Assembly: GCA_032622095.1 (NCBI GenBank) | Contig: CP136066.1 | Span: 157,749,152-157,813,151, forward strand | Source: Siphonodentalium dalli | Lineage: Eukaryota > Mollusca > Scaphopoda > Gadilida > Siphonodentaliidae | Length of the DNA stretch: 64,000 nucleotides | Direction: 5' to 3' | Shown here: positions 21,073 to 34,808 of the stretch, piece by piece | How positions within the stretch are numbered: position 1 is the first letter of the stretch | Layout: each line of letters opens with the position of its first letter | Notes under the pieces: model-generated | The model's input: only the letters and a program-made list of their open reading frames with translations | Database searches by the model: none | Told to the model about the DNA's origin: nothing | Made by a program: the position numbers and the translations under genes

Positions 21073-21530
21073 CTAATCGGCTTCGGAACCAAACCTGAGT
21101 TTAAAGTGCCTGTCATTTGCAGAATGAGGTCCCGAGAGGGTGAATTTAGTGACGCTATCCTGCGTAGGGGTCTAGCTTATGACTAATCTTCTCTGGAAAG
21201 TTTCTTTATTATCAAATTTCTGTAGAAAAACTTCTTCTTATAGATTCAATTTATCTTTTAGTTTAGTTTCTCTCTATTCCAGATTGGCAGACGACACATT
21301 GCATAATCGAGGTTCCCAATGGGTGTACATCACAATATTCACCATTTTGGAACTTTAATCTGAGTCTCTGTCTCCCATAGTAGTTGAGGTCATGCAGAAT
21401 GAGGTTCCCAGAGGGTGAATTTAGTTATGCTAGCCAATTATGCGTGATAGCATCATTAAACTCACCCTCTGGGGACCTCATTCTGCAAATGACAGGCACA
21501 CTAAACTCAGGCTTGTTAGGGATCTTCTAA
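21073..21530. repeat. Family C composite copy
   Basis: Outer ends 'aacctgagtttaaagtgcct' and 'aggcacactaaactcaggctt' region. It contains a broken left foldback (21116-21170), a middle block ('gcataatcgaggttcccaat') and a right foldback (21391-21495). This layout matches 25325-25805 and 55452-55826. Confidence 0.7.
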
Positions 21531-21726
21531 TCTATCTAACTTTCTTCTCATTTCAGTTCTAATCATAGATGAATTTTACTCAACAAGATGCCATATTTTT
21601 ATTCCGTCCAAACTCCTGCCAGACAAAAGTGCCAAGAATAATCACAGTATTTCATCATTTCATTGAGGCCACACCAATCTGATTCTTTGTCTCATCGAGG
21701 AAATATTTATAAGTCCCAACATTGTA

Positions 21727-21955
21727 ATATGCCTTGTCACTGAGTGGCAGCTATATTGGATCCATCCAGCCATGTTCCATTTTTTTATTGCCACAGGTCA
21801 AAGTTCTGGAGTAGCATTCCATATATGGAGCTTTTGAATATTCATGAATATATTGAATTCTACTCCAGAACTTTGACCTGCAGCATAAAAAAATGGAATG
21901 GGGCTGGATGAACCAATATGGCCACCACCCAGTGACAAGGCATATTAGAAAGAAC
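21727..21955. repeat. Family L foldback, complete
   Basis: TA at both ends, with inverted termini 'atatgccttgtcactgagtgg' region and complement. The inner arm is 'aggtcaaagttctggagtag' and the core carries CCATATATGGAGC and GAATATTCATG. A relative lies at 48436-48620. Confidence 0.8.
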
Positions 21956-22850
21956 CACATTGTCACACTACATGTAGATGGAAAATTGCTTGAATATTGT
22001 ATGTCATTGATGACTTATTTTATACAAAGAAAGTTGGCCTGTTCTACTCATTTTCTATATGTGGAATCAAGATTTAATTGCAGAAGAATCAGAATGGTTT
22101 TGCCTAATCATTTCTTGTCAATATAACAGCATATTGCATTTGTCAGTGAATGAAGGAAATTCACAGAACTAAAGTCGAATATTTTCCAAAGGAAATTGCC
22201 AGAATTAACACAAAATGCATCTTAATTGAGAATGAGTTGCGGACGATACAAGGATATATTTCACAAGATTGGAGATCGAGTGCAATTTGACTATGCGCCA
22301 TTCTCAATGATTTGAGATTGTGATACAAATTGTTTTTCTGTAATTATACTACACCCTTGAAGCGGTGCTAATTAAAGATTTTCTACACCCTGATAAGGCT
22401 ACATTCAGACACAGGAAAATTTGCAAATAGTATTTGTCTAAAAACTATGTGTTCCTCTAACTAGCAGATCATACGTCATTTAAATATCATCATTTTGTTT
22501 TATGATTTTCACATTATTTGCTATACTACTGGTGCGATAATCACCTTCACGGTGTTATATGTACAAATATATATAGGTAATTAATTGTATTTGTTCATAT
22601 TGTACATGTTGTAGAAATTGTTTATGCACTCCTTGCTGTATGCCATCTGTATTATATTCCCTGTATGTTTATGTGTGGCCAAGGAAATGCAATTTTTTAT
22701 ACACTCATCAATGGATTATAAAACAATTGCAGCTGAATTATTTGTTATTCCCCACAGTGGGCTATTGAAATTTAAATTTTCATACAATCCCACAAGCCTG
22801 TGACCGATTCACAATACTCGGCAGGAATACTTAAAGATGCATCATCCCAA
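21956..22850. other. Stretch without recognised features
   Basis: AT-rich sequence. An open frame at 22618 starts with a hydrophobic run (MFMHSLLYAICIIFPVCLCV) but has no splice or family support. I assign nothing here. Confidence 0.4.
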
Positions 22851-23260
22851 TTAATGCTCCCAAATTACTATTTCTTTGGCTTGGGGGGTGGGGGTAAATA
22901 ATATCTGATTCCAGTCAAAGCTCAGAGTGATCAAATATCGATTTTTAAATTTGTTATTTCCCGAGATATGTAATTTTTGGTGGCCTGGAAAATATTTGTC
23001 AAGCCAACGGTCTTGGACCAAACTCCGGATGAAGATGGATAACTCCAAAATCAAGTGGCTTTGGGTGTTAGATATTTCGACAATACAGCCAAATTTTGTT
23101 GAACAAAATGTTGATAAATAACACGTTTTGGGCAATTTTATACTATAGTTGACTGTGTTTAGCATTATTTTTGGGCAATTAATCAATTCTGATAACTGAA
23201 GCGGCATTTCAAAATGTTTTGATGATATGGGAATCATCGAATCGGATTGAGTACCTTTAA
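22851..23260. repeat. Family D element, copy
   Basis: Runs from 'atgctcccaaattactattt' to 'cggattgagtacctttaa'. It is shared with 31000-31451, 53030-53444 and 54781-55233. Characteristic blocks are 'aattaatcaattctgataac' and 'acattttgttcaac' (here in complement). Confidence 0.7.
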
Positions 23261-24912
23261 AATCCTCACGAATTGGTAGAGTAAGCGGGCATAAATCAAC
23301 TGTGGGCTTCAGTGCATCGATTGAAGATGATTATGAGAATTTTTTTTTATTAATGGTGAATCTCGTTGGAAACTTGTATAATAATAAGAAAATCTAGCAT
23401 TTTAGAGTGGCCGGATACCAAAACTTATAACTTTGTGACCAAGACAAATGTTAGATTGTCTCGTCCACTCATGTCTCAAAAACATGATATATCATCTATA
23501 TATATTTTATTACTGAGAGAAAACTATAGAATGGGGATTTTTTTATGAATTTTAGAATATATCTATTTTCCTTGAAGATTCAAATCATGCCTTGCCAAAC
23601 TCCTGGTGAATTTTGATCTGTAAAATGGTGATCTTTCTATGATATGACAATGTTTTTGAATCTTCATTTTGGAGATAAAATTATTCACAATAACTTTTAT
23701 ATAAATCTGAAAAAAGATATTCATGCATACTGGTCTTGCAATAACCTCTCCTAATTATACTGAATAGAATGTTCATGACCTTGTGTTCGCAATGTCATAA
23801 TTTTATAAGTATTTGATACTTTTAAATAAAAATATGTTATTACATACATTTTAGTTCTCACTTTATTGAATCATTTCCACCTGATGCTGAATGTATGTCC
23901 TGTGAAAGTTTATTTCCATAGATATTGCCTTATTTAAAGTTACATTCGTCTATCAGCTTCTAAAATGTTGTATCTGCCTAAAATGCTAAAATCATATTTT
24001 ACAGGAGACACAAAAAACTATTTATCCCACAGGGTTAGAGTGAAAGACAACAACTGGAATGCGTTAAATAGCTATCTGATTAGAAAAACGTAATTATTTA
24101 CAGGAAGCCAATACAATAAATGTAGTAGTCACAAATACAAAAATGTGAGCGACAATTGTTTGAGGCACAATAACCGCATATGTAGGCCAAAAGGTCAGAC
24201 ATCAATCCGGGGTTTATTCCCAAACAAACAAAAAAATGGGAGGTGGGAGGGTTTTTTAAATTAGCGACCGGCTTCACCGGTCAATTTATTGGAAAGAAAG
24301 TTAGCACAATTGCTTCGCGCATCCCTTCCGGCAATAAATATAGTTCCTACGATTCTTGCTCGGCGAATTATTCCAATTCGCAAACTAAATAGCATTTAAT
24401 GCCAAAATTCCTGTACTTTATAATTATGTTTTAATTTTGTCTAAGTACTTCCCAACATCAGTGTATAGCTTACTTATCTGAAATGTCAATCGCTATGGTG
24501 TAGTGATCTATGCCAGTGAAAGATCTCGCTACCAAACATTTTTGGTTTAAATACACGCGTCTGGTTAACCCTTTGGGATAAAATACGTCGCTCTTATACG
24601 ACTGTTTTATCTCTGCCAATAGCCCCTGATGCTACTTTGTATCACAGTCGTTATAATAGATAATCTTTCATATTCATATATCTCCAAGTTGATGAGAAAA
24701 ACTTAATTTTATTATTTTATACGACATTTTAGCATTAAAATTAAAGTCCTGAGATATGGCATTTAATTTTGATGATTTCTACAGGTTTCATTATTAGTCT
24801 CTGTAACTCATGATTAGGAGGAAACGCCCTCTGGCCATTCCTCTTCAAAATAATTCAATCAGGATTATTCTACCATGAACGGTTTAGAAATTAGAAATAC
24901 AACATTTTAGAA
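23261..24912. other. Stretch without recognised features
   Basis: AT-rich, no coherent frame longer than chance and no clear inverted repeat. A small GACCGGCTTCACCGGTC palindrome is at about 24266. Confidence 0.4.
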
Positions 24913-25329
24913 TTAAAGGCCCATTTAATTTTCGAGTCAACGATTATTTGATTTATAGTGTCTTGATATACGGTTTTAATAACAATCTATGACATAAAAT
25001 ATTATTAAAATATTTGGAACGTATGTGTCTCAGAAGATTCCCATAGATTAATAGAAAATAGCTGAAATCATAGAAACATTCCCCCGTCTAGCTCCCAGAA
25101 TGCGACATAATTCAAACTAAGATATAGAGTTATTATCCTTCCATTGAAAATAATAGACTTAGCATTACAATACAAGTTGGTACCTCAACAAAAACAACAT
25201 GTTCACAGTTTATTACACCAGATAAGTTGATCATACAATGTTTTGGATCTTCCTCTTTCAGATGGTATATAATATGGCATTATTTTATATAATGTGATCT
25301 GGGGGTTCGAAAATTAAGTGGGCCTTTAA
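24913..25329. mobile_element. Family E element, complete (TTAA-flanked)
   Basis: TTAA at both ends, with inverted termini AGGCCCATTTAATTTTCGA and 'tcgaaaattaagtgggcct'. No coding frame. It is the reference copy for this ~420-base family. Confidence 0.82.
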
Positions 25330-25805
25330 CAAAAAACTTTCGCGGGCAAGCCTGCAAACAGCATGTCTGTCATTTGCAGAATGAGGTCCCCAGAGGGTGA
25401 ATTTAGTGACGCTATCCCGCATAGTGGGCTAGCATCACTAAATTCACCCTCTGGGGATCTCATTCTGCTTAGGCCGTCAACTGCTATGGCAGACCTAGGA
25501 TCAGATTGTAGTTTCCCAGTTGAGGTTGGTGTTGTTCACCCATTGGGCACCTCAATTATGGATTTTATCTTCTGCAAATTAGGGGATATAGAAACTTCCT
25601 AGAAGGGAAATGTAACTAAAAGCAATCTTAATTTGATACTATATAGATATTTCACAGAAGATGAGGCCTAAGCAGAATGAGGTCTCCAGAGGGTGAATTT
25701 GGTGATGCTAGCCCACTGTGCGGGATAGCATCACTAAATTCACCCTCTGGGGACCTCATTCTGCAAATGACAGACACGCTATTTGCAGGCTTGTTCGCGG
25801 GAAAC
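25330..25805. repeat. Family C composite copy, complete
   Basis: Outer ends 'ttcgcgggcaagcctgcaaa' and complement ('tttgcaggcttgttcgcggg'). Each side has its own 'cagaatgaggtcyccagagg' foldback, and between them is a unique middle with 'cacctcaattatggatttta'. It directly abuts the family E copy. Confidence 0.78.
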
Positions 25806-27015
25806 CCTGATACAAGATTTAGAACACAATTTCCCAAAAAATGGCATTTAAACTTGACAAATTTATCTGAGGAACGCCAGATAAAACATTTTAGAGCCCC
25901 ACCCACCAAGTGGTCCTGCTAATGTGCTATGATGCTGGTGGGTCGTGCTGAATTGCTATGATGCTGTTAGGGCAAACTGATGCTATAAAAAAAGTACTGT
26001 TATTTTTTCTAAATTTGTCAAATTTGCAGTGTTCACATAATCTAAACATATATCCATGAAAAGACATTATGTGTATCAAACATTCAAAAACATATATTGC
26101 AAAAGATTTTACTACTGGTTGCAATAGTTGTTGCAAATCAACAATCAAGATGGCTATTCACTGTACTATTTCGGTACTATTTCGTAACGGCATCATTGTT
26201 AGTCGGTCTCACAACTGGGTTATTTTGGGAAAAGTGGACCATTTTCTGTTTGGTACTAATTTTAGAGTACTTTTCGACAAGGAATTCAGTGCTGCTGGCC
26301 GATTTTTGAAAAATGGGGACCAAATTCAATTTTAGGGGCCTGAACCCCAATTGTGGGGTTCAGCCCTTTTCAATGGAATTTGGGCCCCTAATAATAATTT
26401 TATTTTACTTAAATGCATAGATACCACATGTAGGTAATCATTTCTGATATTTTCTATAGCATTGTAGAATGGGCTTGGCTTTCAAGTGGCTCTTGATCCT
26501 GAATATCCAAGATGGCCGACTACCAAAAAAAATAAAAAATAACCAAATCAATACTATTCAGGTTGGTTACAACTATTACTAATTTTTTAACATAGAAAAC
26601 ACAATTTGCAGTAAAGCCTAGGTCAGCAGATTTTAAATATTTCAATAATGGCTGAGTTCATTGTTGTGAAGCAAGCTGAAGGTTGGGTTGGTTTGCAATC
26701 ATTTGCATGGCCATTGTTAAAATATTTAAATATATACAAATTACTCAATGCATATAATGGCATTGTTTTACATAAACTTTTCAAAGACATCTAAAATGAC
26801 AATTTAATAACAATAATGGTACTTTTATTAGCAGCATCATTTTGCCCTACCAACATCATAGATAATTCACAGGACAACTACATAGCAGAATAGTGGTACC
26901 AATTGACCAAGGTTGTAAATATATAGAAAATTTAAATGAAATAATATCACCTCAGAATGGGTCTCATTTTCTCTGAAACTTAATCTAACAATAAAGAACG
27001 TTCATACTTCAAGGG
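25806..27015. other. Mostly unique stretch with one small hairpin
   Basis: The only structure I see is 'aggggcctgaaccccaattg' facing 'gaatttgggcccct' near 26330-26390. The open frames at 26069 and 26097 have no recognisable motif. Confidence 0.4.
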
Positions 27016-27231
27016 TACAGTAATGCCCCAAGTAATCGACTCCTTAAACATATTAGAATTATGGGAAACTTTTCAGGATGTAGTCGGAAATATGGCTTGT
27101 TGCCATTCATTGGAAAGCTCTCCCGAGAGCTTTCCGATGAATGGCAACAAGCCATATTTCCGACTAAATCCTGAAAAGTTACCCATAATTCTGCTGTGTT
27201 TAAGGAGTCGATTACTTAGGGCATTACTGTA
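27016..27231. repeat. Family A palindromic MITE, best-preserved copy
   Basis: 216 bases, TACAGTAATGCCCC to GGGCATTACTGTA, with few arm mismatches, centre CTCTCCCGAGAG. It is probably the youngest copy in the window. Confidence 0.88.
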
Positions 27232-27266
27232 GTTCGTAAATTTATGTCATTTCAACAGGTAATTCT

Positions 27267-27428
27267 GAGGCCCACTTAATTTTCGAACCCCCAGATCACA
27301 TTATATAAAATATATGTCATATTATATAGTATTTTAATCATATTTTATGGCATAGATTGTTATTAAAACCGTATATCAAGGCACTATAAAAAAAATAATT
27401 GGTGACTCGAAAATTAGTGGGCCTTTAA
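27267..27428. repeat. Family E internal-deletion derivative
   Basis: It has 'gaggcccacttaattttcga' on the left and 'agtgggccttt' + TTAA on the right, but the middle ~260 bases are gone. Confidence 0.75.
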
Positions 27429-27509
27429 ATTTTTTCATGTGAGTATTAAGTCTAATTTGAGGCTTAAAGATTATAATTTAGAAGGCCATGTGTCCATCAC
27501 ATATCGATT

Positions 27510-27705
27510 TCGCAGGCACCTCAAGGCTTTAGAAGTGGATTCGATAATACGAAATAACATAACAATTTCGCATGTTAAAACCCTTGTTATGTAAACATTA
27601 CGGTGTCAGTCGTACTGAACAAACTCCAATTTGTCCAATATCATACAAACGTTTAATCAAAACTTGATGGTAAACATTGGAAAAAGTCCAAAGCATTGAA
27701 CACTC
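27510..27705. repeat. Family K dispersed repeat, copy 3
   Basis: Matches copy 1 over 'cgtttaatcaaaacttgatg' and 'gaaataacataac'. The 133-residue open frame just after (27696-28097) has no domain that I recognise and low-complexity codon use; I do not call it a gene. Confidence 0.45.
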
Positions 27706-28242
27706 GAAAACTATGCATTTTCAAACCTTGGGCGGTGGGGGTGTGGTGGGGTGATGATGCCAGTGTAGATGCTAGGATTTTGCAGTTATCAGTTATCAGG
27801 TTCATATTTCAAACTGGGCCGAGGAGTCCTAGCTGGTTCCTTCCCGGTAGCCAGTCAAAAAATTATAACCTATTAAAAAATTTAGGCCTGAATTTGTTTG
27901 GAGTTAGACAAAAAGATGCAAGGATTTGCAATGGTAATGTTCAGATTATCCCACATGGTCCTCTTCCCTTCCCGGTGCAATGCGCAATTGGGGTTATTTT
28001 AGGAATATCTATTAAAGCCACTTGGCGGTTTGCGCTCCAAAATACACCTAATAATATTCGCTTTTTAATTTTTCCCGATATCGAACTAGGTCGATAAATA
28101 TCTGAATTATCTACGAGCATTATATGTCACAGAAAGACTCATTGAGGTCATAAAAAAAAATCAACTTCGAACATGACGTTGGGTCCCAAACAAAAAATCC
28201 CCAGCCATTTGCACAGCTGGAAAGAAAAGAGCGTTCCATGTT

Positions 28243-28700
28243 AGTTTATTCCTGAAGAGCATTTGTTTCACTTCTGTGCGAAAAATTTAAAACAGCTGGT
28301 AAATGGCTGTGGCCATGGAAAGTATTTTTCAGAGCATATGCAGTCGGTATATCATACATATCTTATACCGTGCCTCTTCCAAATCGTTGAGGTGTTTTTA
28401 TGTGGACCCATACCATAGTATAGTGTCGACGTCCGGATTGATCCCTCGTCGTCCGTCTGTCTGTCTGTACGTCTGTCTGTACTTTGCGCATAATGCGATA
28501 ACTCAAACATTTTCAATACAGATCAAGTTTTTTTTTACAGAGTTATGGCCCTTTTTCGACTTAGAATTCACACATGCTGCCATAACTCAAACCCAAAATA
28601 CAGATCGAGTTCGAATCTGGGTTTAATCTGATTCATTTTAAAGGAGTTATGACCCCTTTTTTTTTTTAATATTATACTTTTTTTTAGATTGAACTCCTTG
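28243..28700. repeat. Family N block, then gtctgtc-type repeat
   Basis: 28243-28385 is matched in inverted orientation by about 40880-41010 ('ggctgtggccatggaaagta' / 'atatttgccatggccacagcc'). It is followed by (gtct)n near 28448-28480 and two 'agttatgrcccctttt' units. This style is frequent in mollusc genomes (general knowledge). Confidence 0.55.
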
Positions 28701-30430
28701 CTAAATTTAACCAAAAATAATAGAATTTGGTTTTTTAATTAAAACAAAAATAATAATTGTCATTGACACTTTCATTTGTTTGAGTGTTATACCGTTAATT
28801 AGGTGTGGTGTCCTTTTTGAAAATATGAAGATTTTATTGCAATAGTTGCATGTAATATAATGATATCAATAAATTACCACGTGAACATCCAATATCCAGA
28901 GTATATGAGAGTATGTTTAATAGATGTCATTCCGAGTGAAATATGTTATTAATTGAGTGATGACATATGGTTCAGAGCTATAGGGGTGGTTAGATGAAGG
29001 TAAAGATAAACAGCTGCTCACTGACTGGCAAATTGTATATCCTATCTGTCAAATTGATTAATGGCAGTGTGAGACTCTTGTTTCTCCTATTCTCGAAATT
29101 TCATTACAGGTTGTGATAAGGGACCCCTCACCCATATAAGTGTCTGCTATATTCCATTGATCTGCTTCGAAAATAATTAACCCTTTCCAAGGTTCCCATA
29201 TACACATGCTATAATGTACACGGAGTCTTCCTCACATCTCTTATCTATGGTTATCTTTGCACACTATTCACTTCTATAGATTTTGGTATTGACTGATTAA
29301 TTGATTTTTGAAAAATATATTAACCCTTCAGACACATGCTTTCAATTTGAAAATAAAATAATGGCTGATAGCCAATATTATTTATCTGTGCAATAGGTAA
29401 CAGGCAGATAAATCTACATGACTATTGTAGGTGATGCCTTGTTTTGAAAATCAAGATGGTAGATGTTGTTATTATTTCAAGGAACCTTATTTGCCCATTT
29501 GTTCATATTGTCATGGTTGGTTGAATTTTAGGGGCCACAGAGCGCCTAGAAGATTAACATTGAAGGTTATGGATTTTAGTGTCCAAGCTACTTGTAAAAC
29601 ATTGTAATGTGAGAATCCATTAGATTGAGGGCTACTTACTTTCTTTATATGAACTGTGGTAATCTGTTTCGATTCAGGGGTCATAGGGGCCAGCATCCTC
29701 ATCATATTATGTCTGTGTAACATTATATAGATAATACTTTTGTATTGTATAAACTACATATATTTTTGAAAACCATACACCCCTGTTATGAAACACTTAA
29801 TCTTGCATGTACCTAACAATATAAGCATTCCGTATTACACAGGTCAGATATGATCTTACCTGTCCATGTTTGATAAACAAATAACAACTGGGGAGAATGG
29901 GGGGTAGTAATTAAAGTACAATTTAAATATGAGATGGAATCCCATACATGTATGTTGTTCTAGGCAGTCTGCCTTGTCAACAAATTATAATTTCTCTTTA
30001 GAAGTGAACGAATTTTGAATATCTGGCATGTCAAAAGTGGCAGAGATAGGGATTTATCACTTTTGCTTCCAATGAGTTAACATAAACTCCGAAATCACTA
30101 GACCATTGGATCTCACAGTGAGGGGTCTTTGGGTGAATAGGGACAGAGTTATGAGATTTAAAACTACTCCTCCCCACCCCAAATACTTTAACCCCTTCTT
30201 AAGACAAATTATTTGAGCTTTTTATTTCAAGTTGGGTACTGACATATGGATTCCTGTGATAATATCTTTGAAAAATTATCAGTTATAGCTAATCGATATC
30301 GCCAAGATATGGGTTAAACATCTGCCGATCGTGATCGGCCTCTCGTTTTATATTCAAAATTGGGAGACAATCGATATTAATTTTCTGTGTAAATTTCAGT
30401 TATACATAAGAGTTATTAACGATTACTGAT
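28701..30430. other. Stretch without recognised features
   Basis: I see no gene, hairpin or family member that I can support in this interval. Confidence 0.4.
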
Positions 30431-30433
30431 TTT

Positions 30434-30990
30434 AGCTCATCTGCCAGCGTCCATCCGCCCGTCAATCATTCCTTAAACATCTTCTCCAGAACCATAAGAC
30501 CGAATGGGTTCATATTTGAAGTGGATATGCCCTAGGTGACTCACATTCAGATTTGTAAAAAAGATGTCACCAAGTCAAATGGTTGCGAATCCAGGGCCAT
30601 GACACTTTCCCTCCATAATACTTCTTAAAGTAACTTCTTCCCCAGAACCATAAAACCGAATAGGTTCATATTTGGTGCGGATGTTCCCTTCGTGACTCGC
30701 ATTCAGATTTGTTAAAATAAGGTCACCGGGTCAAATAGTTGCGAAGTCAGGTGCATAACTCTTTCCATCCATAGTAAATCTTAAACGGATTCTTCTCCAG
30801 AACCACAACAAAGACCGAACAGGTTCATATTTCGTGTAGATGTTCCATAGGCGACTCACATTCAGATTTGTTCAAATGAGGTCACCCGGTGAAATAGTTC
30901 TGAAGCCAGGACTCTTTCCCGCCATAGTAATACGTAAAAAAAAGACCTCTCAAGAACCATCAGGCCGATTCAGCTTATATTTAATATGGT
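30434..30990. repeat. Tandem array, about four ~155-base units
   Basis: 'cagaaccataaraccgaa' recurs near 30487, 30642, 30798 and 30953. Each is followed by 'gttcatattt', then 'gactcacattcagatttgt' and 'tcaaatrgttgcgaa'. The 5' edge 'ttttagctcatctg' resembles a family widespread in marine invertebrates. Confidence 0.7.
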
Positions 30991-30999
30991 AATTTCAAA

Positions 31000-31451
31000 C
31001 GGTACTCAATCGATCAGATGCTCCTAAATTACTATTTCTTTGGCTTCGGAGTAAAAAATATTTGATTCGAGTCGAGGAACCCACCATCAAAGCTCAGAGT
31101 GATCAGATATAGAATTTTGAAGTTTGTTATATCTCGAGATGTGAAATAATATGTGGCCCAGAAACACGTGGTCGAATGGAGGGTCTCAAATTGCGGATGG
31201 AGATGGATAACTCTAAAATCAAGTGGTAATACTGTCAAATTTCGTGATACTTTAGTGATAAGACGGCCATATTTTGTTGAACAAAATGTTGATAAATAAC
31301 AAGTTTTGGGAAATTTGATACCATAGTTTACAGTGGTTGGCATTATTTTGTTGCAATAAATCGATTGTGACAACTAAAGCGTATTTTGAAGAAATGTTAT
31401 TGTTGTATCTTGATGATATGGGGACCGTCTGATCGGATATAGTACCTTTAA
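31000..31451. repeat. Family D element, copy
   Basis: Left 'ggtactcaatcgatcagatg', right 'tgatcggatatagtaccttta' region, so the termini are imperfect inverted repeats. The interior matches 22851-23260. Confidence 0.72.
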
Positions 31452-31550
31452 GATTTGAAGTGATTTCATTTTCCTTGTTCCGATTAAACTCTTCGACCGA
31501 AATCGGAAATGGCCACATTTCTAGCTCAACTTTATTTTGTAAAGTTTGAA

Positions 31551-33345
31551 CTGTTGCCGAGGGTTGGCGTCCGTAGCCCGTCCGTGTGTCAACAATTTCC
31601 TTTGGGTCACCCTACAGGCCACATACCTCATACGATCATCACATGCAAACCATCGATTTTTTTTCTCAGAAATTCGTTAAAAACATGGCCGCCAGCAGCC
31701 ATTTTGGTTTTCAAATTTGAATCCATCGTCCCGCCCTGCAGCCCACATTTATTGGATATTTACAGGCATTTTTAGGATCACCTCTAGATGGGAGCTATCG
31801 AATTTTAGCGATTTTCGATTGCCGCCGACAGAATTTTACTCTTCGCATGACTAAATCCTGTGGTACACCCTACAGGCCACCTGCCTCATCATCAACACAC
31901 TTTATACGGACCTTCGGGATGACATCTAGATGGGAGTCGTCATTTTTCCCCCCGAAATTCAGTAAAAAAACATGGCCCCCATCCGCTATCTTGGATGTCA
32001 AATTTGAATCCAACGCCGCAGCCTGCAGCCCGCATTTATTAAAGAGTTGTTTAAAAAATTTACAGGCATATTTTGGATCACCTCTAGATAGGAGCTATCG
32101 AATTTGAACGACTTTCGATGAAAAACATGGCCGATGGCAGCCATCTTGGATTTTACTCTTTATATGACTAAATCCTTCGGCGCTACTCCCTCATCCGATC
32201 AACACCAAACTTGATATGGATATTCGGAGTGACCTCTAGACGGGAGCCATCTCGGATTTTACTCTTTCTATTATTATTACTTTTGCACTCCACAAATCGA
32301 CACCAAACTTCATATGGATTTTCGGGGTTATCTCTAGATGGGAGCCATCAATTACTTCCGAAATTCGTTAAAAAACATGGTCACCAGCTGCCATCTTGGT
32401 TTTTAATCTTTGTATGACTATATACTTTGGTTGACCCTCTCATCCGATTATCACCAGAAAACAAAACAAAAACCATGGCCACCAGCAGCTATCTTGGATT
32501 TCAGATTTGAATCCATCGGCGCAGCCTGCAGCCCACACTTATTGGATAATTGCTTTGAAAATTTACAGGCATGTTTAGGGTCACCTCTAGATGGGAGCCA
32601 TAGAATTTGAACAATTTCGTATGAGAAACATGGACGCCGGCAGACATCTTGGTTTTAATCTTTGCATGACTAAACCATTTAGCACACCCTACAGACCACA
32701 TCCCCATCCGATCATCACCAAACTTTATATGGATCTTCCTGGTGACTTCCAGGTGGGAGCCATCAACTGTTTTCCCGAAATTCGTAGAAAAAACATGGCT
32801 GCCAGTGGCCATCTTTGACAGTAAACTGTTCGCATGACTAAATTCTTCGTCACACCCTACAGGCCACATGTATAAGTCGATCGTCACCGCACTCCATATG
32901 GATCCTCGGGTTGACCTCTAGATGGGAGTCGTCGATTATGTTAGAATTTTTTTAATAAATATTGCCTTCAGCAGCCATCTTGGATTTTACTCTTTGCCTG
33001 ACTAAATCCTTTGGCACACCCTACAGGCCACCCTATAGTCCCTCATCCAATCGTCACCAAACTTCATATGGATATTCGGGGTGACTCTAAGCGGGAGCCA
33101 TCAATTCCCCCCAGAAATTCGTCAAAAACACGACCGCCAGCAGCCATATTGGATTTCAAATTTGAATCCATCGGCACAGCCTGCAGCCCGCATTTATTGG
33201 ATAATTGTTTTGAAATTTACAGGCATGTTTATGATCACCTCTAGATGGGAGCCATCGAATTTTAACAATTTTGTTATGAAAAGCATGGACAACGGCAGCC
33301 ATGTTGGATTTTACACTTTGCATGACTAAATCCTTTAGCACACAT
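31551..33345. repeat. Family G degenerate tandem array (left part)
   Basis: The marker 'ctctagatgggagcc' recurs about ten times at 100-250 base spacing, mostly 140-170. It is accompanied by 'aaacatggccgccagcagcc', 'catcttggatt' and 'cacaccctacaggccac'. Open frames in the array (30-90 codons) arise from the repeats. Confidence 0.78.
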
Positions 33346-34025
33346 ACTAGTCTAGGTAAATATGGACATAGGTATCGCCTCGAGAGGGAATTTATGAGAC
33401 CTAAATTTTTGTTTAGCATGACCACTTAAATTTCGGAATCCGTATGTTGGATTTGTCAGAGAGGCGGACTTTTTTTTCGCACCGGGTGATTTTATTGAGG
33501 CAACTTTAAATAAAATCGGTCATTTTTTAAATAAAGCCGACATATTTGACAGAGTATATTCACACCTTTTGAGAAGAGATATTCGTCCAATTTTGATACA
33601 TTTGAATGGGGCGAATAACCAGAGTAAGGTAACACATGTAACCATTGAATCTCGGAATGACTGTCATGGCGTCATGTGACGTCAAATAATGTTCAGGGTG
33701 AGAAGAATATGACGATTCACGCAAAGCGTTGAATTTCGTTTCTTATAAAATCATAAGTAAGATGGTTATGCCAAATTATTGTATACGATGGGAAACTACT
33801 GCCAAATAGCTACGTTTTAATATATCACTTATCGCTGTTGGTCGCACTATTATCAAAGGCAGAAAAATCAACCCTCCCCTAAAGCTGAGAGGCGTCAGGC
33901 TGTGGTGTAAGGCACACAGAACGCACGACTATGTGCCAAATTGCGAAATTAACACAACGGCTGTTGATTTACTGTCTAATATATATATGTTTCGATCGAC
34001 ACAGTCGAACATTAAAGTAACAATA

Positions 34026-34200
34026 TAACACAAGAAAACCATAGTCATAAATGGTAACGCCACCAAGATCATATTATTAGCCATAAATATAAATTATAAT
34101 ATAATTATAATATAAAATATTATTCATTAGTTTGCGCTAATATAGGCGCTAACTAATGACTTGTTAAATACCATCTAATAAATATTCATCTTATTCACAA
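34026..34200. repeat. Diverged relative of the ~500-base Helitron-like insert
   Basis: Starts 'caagaaaaccatagtcataa' then 'atggtaacgccaccaagatc', like 49445 and 54051. Similarity fades after about 150 bases. Confidence 0.45.
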
Positions 34201-34757
34201 CTTTAAGGAGTCCTTCTGGCACACGAGAATATTTATCGCCGTATGATTTGCACCAAGTGAACTCGGCGCATATATAATTGATAGAACTGACCTTTATTAT
34301 GATGATCGTGTCGTTATTTGTTTAAGATACGTATCAATTGACTTATACGCACCCGTTCCCTATTAAAATCTATATATATCGCCCATTTTAGAGGACCTCC
34401 CCGAATTCGGGGACTTCCGCAAAGTGATCTCCACAAATCGGGACCTACTGCAAATCGTCGCACCCAATGAAATTTGTAAACAAATACGATTGACATGCGT
34501 TTTAACGAGGTGAGCTTTAATTAAACGAAAGAAGCATTCTACATAAACTATTTGTCATGGACTCAGCCAGTGTGCCATATATATGTGTCAACTAAGGTCG
34601 CTTTGCGTGGTAAAAGTGAAAAGTGAAAGTGGAAAATCCTATTGAAAATGAAAGTAGCCTACAATTTTGGGAAATTCCGCGGCAGATTGCAGTGAATCTA
34701 TACTATTGGAAGTGAATGTACAATTCCTGGAATTCTATCAGATATCCCGACTCTGCT

Positions 34758-34808
34758 CGTTTTCGTGATCATAGGTTATATAGGCCCTATATGACCACGA
34801 AAACGAGT
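34758..34808. repeat. Short hairpin
   Basis: The stem 'ctcgttttcgtgatcatag' with its near complement, closing around ATATAGGCCCTATAT. Confidence 0.6.

Noticed and set aside
27696-28097. 133-residue open frame on the + strand
   Set aside because: No recognisable domain, no splice context, and the start lies in a family K repeat. The length is possible by chance in this DNA.
31551-33345. Regularly spaced repeats as a possible CRISPR-like array
   Set aside because: Units are about 160 bases, degenerate throughout and eukaryotic in context, with no short conserved repeat and unique spacers.
31509-33425. Many 60-130 residue frames on both strands
   Set aside because: They are translations of the family G tandem array; the same peptide phrases recur with each unit.
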